A stretch of 64,000 nucleotides of DNA from Phallusia mammillata (Eukaryota > Chordata > Ascidiacea > Phlebobranchia > Ascidiidae). The stretch is from contig QLIY01000043.1 of assembly GCA_003260075.1 (NCBI GenBank), positions 252,673 through 316,672 on the forward strand, read 5' to 3'. The notes beneath the pieces are model-generated. The model made no database searches. It was given only the letters and a program-made list of their open reading frames with translations, and had not been told where the DNA came from. Positions 61,501 through 64,000 of this stretch are shown here, piece after piece (position 1 is the first letter of the stretch; each line of letters starts with the position of its first letter). Made by a program: the position numbers and the translations under genes.

Positions 61501-64000
61501 AAAACTGAATGAAACAGCAAACATATTTTTTTGCTTATTATTTTCACATGACTTACTGACATGTAAACTAATGCATATTTAATAAAACGTTGTGTTTCTT
61601 GTAGAGATACACACTGTTTTTATTTTGATCAGTGACTGGGCAATGCTGAAGGCGATACACAGTTGTGCCAAGCAAAAATAACAGAGTTACAAACATGCCG
61701 CTTATCGGCCGGGCTATGACAAAAAGGCAGATAATGTGTCGAATATCAGTGCTGATGATCAATCAATCCCTATTTCCTTGTTTGGGGAGCTACACTGTTA
61801 TACACACATAATATCATTACACACATAATATCATTACACACAAAAACCTACCTGCAATTCTTCCTCGTATATGTATACAGTTGCCTCAAAATGACTCTTA
61901 TGCTTTACTCCATTATCATTGTTTTTCGTAAATAGAATCTGTAGATAGAAAACTTCACCAGTGAACATGTAATTTTTGAATGTTACATAACAGTCTGTTT
62001 GAGTCAATTGAGGACTGTTAAAAATACAATAGAAATGTGTTTTTCAATTTAGCACATACAGAAAAAGTTTGCATGTGTACACAAAGCATGAATTACAAAA
62101 ACAAGTTTTTTGTTTAACAATTGCATATTTTGTGTTTTGTTTGTAATAAGCTAAGTGGGGTTGAGTTTATTTCGCCTGGTGAAAGAAAACATAGCGACAC
62201 AATTGCACTAAAACAATCACCAAGACAGAAATAGCTGCACAACATTGACCTTATGGATGGCTGACTGTGCTGCAGCTACACAGTATTACAAACTGTGATG
62301 GGAGCTGACAAGAAAGTGAGTTAGGGTCATAGTGAGTAAACTTGACTTCTACTTCTTTATTTTATTTTACTCACAGATTAATATTAGTATTAAGTTTGGC
62401 AAAAACTTGCAAAAGCACATGGAAAAAAGGGATTTAAAATCTTTTGGAAACCAAAAATGGCAACTGCATGGAATTTTTTGTGAAACACAGAGTTGTACAA
62501 AACCACCCACCTGTCGTGCTGTGTGCATTAGTTTGTGTTCTTCGTCTTTGATTTTCAGTCTTCGTTCATAGTCCTTTATTCTATATTCCCATCGCGATGT
62601 CTTCTTTACTTCTTCTGGAATCTTCTCAAGCTCATCTTCAACAAGCTCCATCGCCTTAGCGTGGATTGGTTCATATTCCTCTTCAGGACATGAGTTGATC
62701 AAAAGCTAAAACATGTGCAGATGAAACCTTATCGATAAATCATAGTTCGTTAAATCATAGTTCGACAGGCCTAATAAATGAGTTATAACGAATCAGCTGG
62801 TCTCCCAAGCATTCCTATATGACAAGGCACAGGCTAGACAAATCTTGCCTTCGGTGGGATTCGAACCCACGACAGGAGTCTTTCCAGGACTTGTGCTCTA
62901 CTAACTGAAAGTCAAATCGCAAGCACTGTTGCTTTCCTTGTATGCTGCATAGGGTATTGCCAGTTTTACCATATCAGCTAAGATGAATATATTCATCCCA
63001 TATGGTAAGGCAGAGGTAAAACAATCTAGCCTGCGGTGGGATTCGAACCCATGACAGGAGTCTGTCCGTGTAATGGAGCATTTGGTGATGCACCGAATAT
63101 TCGATTGCCAATTTTTATGGCTTTTTCAGCTATTTTTAAAAAAATTTGATTTCGGTCAAACAATTTGTTGCAATTCAGCCGAAACTGAATCTTTAATGAA
63201 CACAAATGTTGAAAGTGAAATGTGCCTTTCTGCATAATAAGGTTTTACCCAATATTTGAAACTAGGTCATAGCTAAAATCTCGTCAACTGTTATAATTTT
63301 TGTAAACATTATCGTTTTTCCACTCCAGACAAAAAGTCAGTAATTTATTGGCAGACTGGCAACCATAAATGACACTGAAGTAAAATTGTAATAAAACATT
63401 TATGGTGTTGTGTTACGCTATTGATAGAAAAATAATGATTTCCTGTGAAACACATAACATCCAACTTTTTGTGAGGCCATAAATAATTCGGTTGCTTTGG
63501 CCAAATTTATTCCATAAAACTGCTAAATATTCAGTTTTGGCTGAGCTGAAAAAGCCAATTCAATGCATCTCTAATAACAATTTATTTGTGGTAAATTTTT
63601 TTCAGTTTATGTCTAAAAGTCAACTTTCGATATTGATGTTAAAACATGAAATGTTCTTCCCCTAGGACCTAAAAAACTATTCCGCTGTTGTTGGTTGTTT
63701 TCTCAACCTCACACTACAAACACAAATAACAAAGAATACTTACTACATCCATGGTATTACTATACACACAGACCGCGTTCCCCAGTATATGAAAATATTC
63801 ATCAAGATTAGAATTCTGAAAAAAAAACTTCATTTACAATCTTAATTTTCACTTAGCAATTTTTCATTGTCAAAAAAATTCTTTATTGCAATTTGAAAAA
63901 AAACTTTCTTCTTTAACTATTGTTGAATAAAATAGAATACCAACAAAAAATGTGACTTTGAGCTATTAAGGGGGGGGGGGACAAAAAAGGTTGGGAACCA
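53674..64000 (-). CDS. Helical-repeat (GBP C-terminal-like) protein with C-terminal pseudokinase domain, 5' part outside window
   Basis: Fifteen exons on the minus strand: 63815-63744, 62705-62511, 61938-61852, 61398-61204, 61128-61060, 59671-59474, 59003-58935, 57918-57670, 57610-57554, 57033-56857, 56481-56407, 55849-55679, 55434-55375, 55233-55061, 54352-53674 (stop TGA). About 841 residues are visible. The first thirteen exons alternate long (171-249 bp) and short (57-87 bp), are all phase 0 and encode highly charged helices. Aligned cores such as LHQKGSQRAIEFL, LHTETVVSVFQTF and ERKARDSAVGHF resemble the helical C-terminal region of guanylate-binding proteins. From about residue 559 a kinase-like domain follows: glycine loop GEG near 578-580, VVVK near 599, GHNNLVRVIGY, EFMGGGSL. 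The HRD and DFG positions read VSQ and TFK, so it should be catalytically dead. GBP affinity is inference; a GTPase domain, if any, lies beyond the right edge. The 59-bp intron at 57611-57669 is my weakest junction. Confidence 0.8.
54669..54913. repeat. Gap-like G run with duplicated flanks in pseudokinase intron
   Basis: Copies 54669-54785 and 54796-54913 around 10 G (54786-54795), in the intron between the two pseudokinase exons. Confidence 0.9.
56550..56790. repeat. Gap-like G run with duplicated flanks
   Basis: Copies 56550-56660 and 56674-56790 around 10 G (56661-56670), in the intron between exons 57033-56857 and 56481-56407. Confidence 0.9.
57400..57478. other. 79-base G run in intron of right-edge gene
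   Basis: Flanks not duplicated; between exons 57610-57554 and 57033-56857, so a missing exon cannot be excluded. Confidence 0.8.
58205..58615. mobile_element. hAT-type element remnant with G run
   Basis: Begins CAGTGGTTCTCAACCC, then about 330 bp of AT-rich sequence with GGGGG(A/C)-rich tail motifs, then 57 G. The right end is not clean. In the intron between exons 58935 and 57918 of the right-edge gene. Confidence 0.5.
58507..58615. other. 57-base G run with a short flank repeat
   Basis: G run 58533-58589; GGGGACCACAGTCC(A)GAAAGGTTGA-like 26-bp sequence occurs on both sides. In a hAT remnant within an intron. Confidence 0.75.
59784..60188. mobile_element. AAGGACA-rich transposon-like element ending at a gap run
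   Basis: Inverted ends AGGGCTGCCAT and ATGGCAACCCTG enclose a sequence with at least five AATAAGGAC(A/T) units. The right end abuts the G run 60178-60188. In the intron between the exons at 61060 and 59671. Confidence 0.5.
60512..60673 (+). mobile_element. tRNA-derived SINE
   Basis: Head TGTAGCTTAGGAGAGTG (A box), GGTTCAAATCCC (B box), body with CTTTGCCATATGTGGGAA and end GGCCTGGCATACTATGAT, matching 33283-33455. In an intron of the right-edge gene. Confidence 0.82.
61803..61840. repeat. Short tandem repeat, 17-bp unit
   Basis: Two copies of ACACATAATATCATTAC just 3' of the acceptor side of the exon 61938-61852 (minus gene), in the intron. Confidence 0.8.
62765..62910 (-). mobile_element. 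tRNA-derived SINE
   Basis: Minus strand: TAGTAGAGCACAAGTCC, GGTTCGAATCCCACCGAAGG, then a body with GCCTTGTCATATAGG, ending near AGGCCT. Intron of the right-edge gene, next to another copy at 62968. Confidence 0.78.
62968..63076 (-). mobile_element. tRNA-derived SINE, truncated head
   Basis: Minus strand: the B box GGTTCGAATCCCACCGCAGG and the body (CCTTACCATATGGGATGAA) are present, but the A-box part is lost where a GATGCACCGAAT element starts (about 63084). Confidence 0.72.
63084..63572. mobile_element. Longer relative of the GATGCACCGAAT MITE
   Basis: The left end TGGTGATGCACCGAATATTCG and the right end (reverse complement TAGAGATGCATTGAATTGG) match the termini of the 9.05-kb MITE. Just inside both ends is GGCTTTTTCAGCT in inverted orientation. 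The target duplication is not recognisable. About 490 bp, AT-rich, no open frame of note. Confidence 0.6.
63970..63980. other. G run near right edge
   Basis: 11 G followed by GGTTGGGAACCA, resembling a hAT right end; the right flank is too short to test for duplication. Confidence 0.6.

Overview
This is AT-rich, intron-rich metazoan nuclear DNA. Compact multi-exon genes with GT-AG introns (59 bp to about 1.5 kb), tRNA-derived SINEs and hAT-type MITEs are visible. Haplotype-like duplicated contig ends point to a very polymorphic genome. My best guess is an ascidian tunicate of the Ciona type; this is inference and no species marker is present. Most of the window is non-coding. Nearly all open frames longer than 60 codons are chance frames, antisense shadows or homopolymer artefacts. 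Six genes could be assembled exon by exon, with reading phase preserved across the introns.

Layout: 1-14.8 kb holds no gene I can support. It has gap-like junctions, a 110-bp hAT-type MITE at 9.05 kb and hAT remnants. 14.8-18.0 kb (minus) is a five-exon, probably seven-helix membrane protein with a long glycosylatable loop. 18.0-25.4 kb is intergenic with an LTR-like fragment. 25.4-30.4 kb (plus) is a complete nine-exon SLC10 sodium/bile-acid cotransporter gene. 32.5-34.0 kb (minus) is a two-exon gene for an unrecognised 239-residue protein. 37.9-42.1 kb and 43.8-48.7 kb (minus) are two further SLC10 genes in tandem. They share exon lengths, phases and stretches of intron with each other, so the three SLC10 genes form a local cluster. 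53.7 kb to the right edge (minus) is the 3' part of a large gene. It encodes a chain of helical repeats resembling the helical C-terminal region of guanylate-binding proteins, followed by a degenerate kinase-like domain. Its N-terminus lies beyond the window.

A second layer of structure is assembly-related. There are about thirty pure C or G runs. The short ones (10-12) mostly separate two near-identical copies of the same 75-600 bp sequence. The long ones (20-91) mostly do not, and one of them replaces the end of a conserved SLC10 exon. I read these runs as gap filler, with the duplicated flanks being unmerged contig ends from two haplotypes. All runs are C on the left (2.0-7.3 kb) and G on the right (13.7-64 kb), which suggests that contigs were joined in opposite orientation between those points.

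The most interesting biology is the repeat-plus-pseudokinase gene at the right edge, followed by the SLC10 cluster, the orphan seven-helix protein, and a marked excess of the CRE palindrome TGACGTCA across the window.
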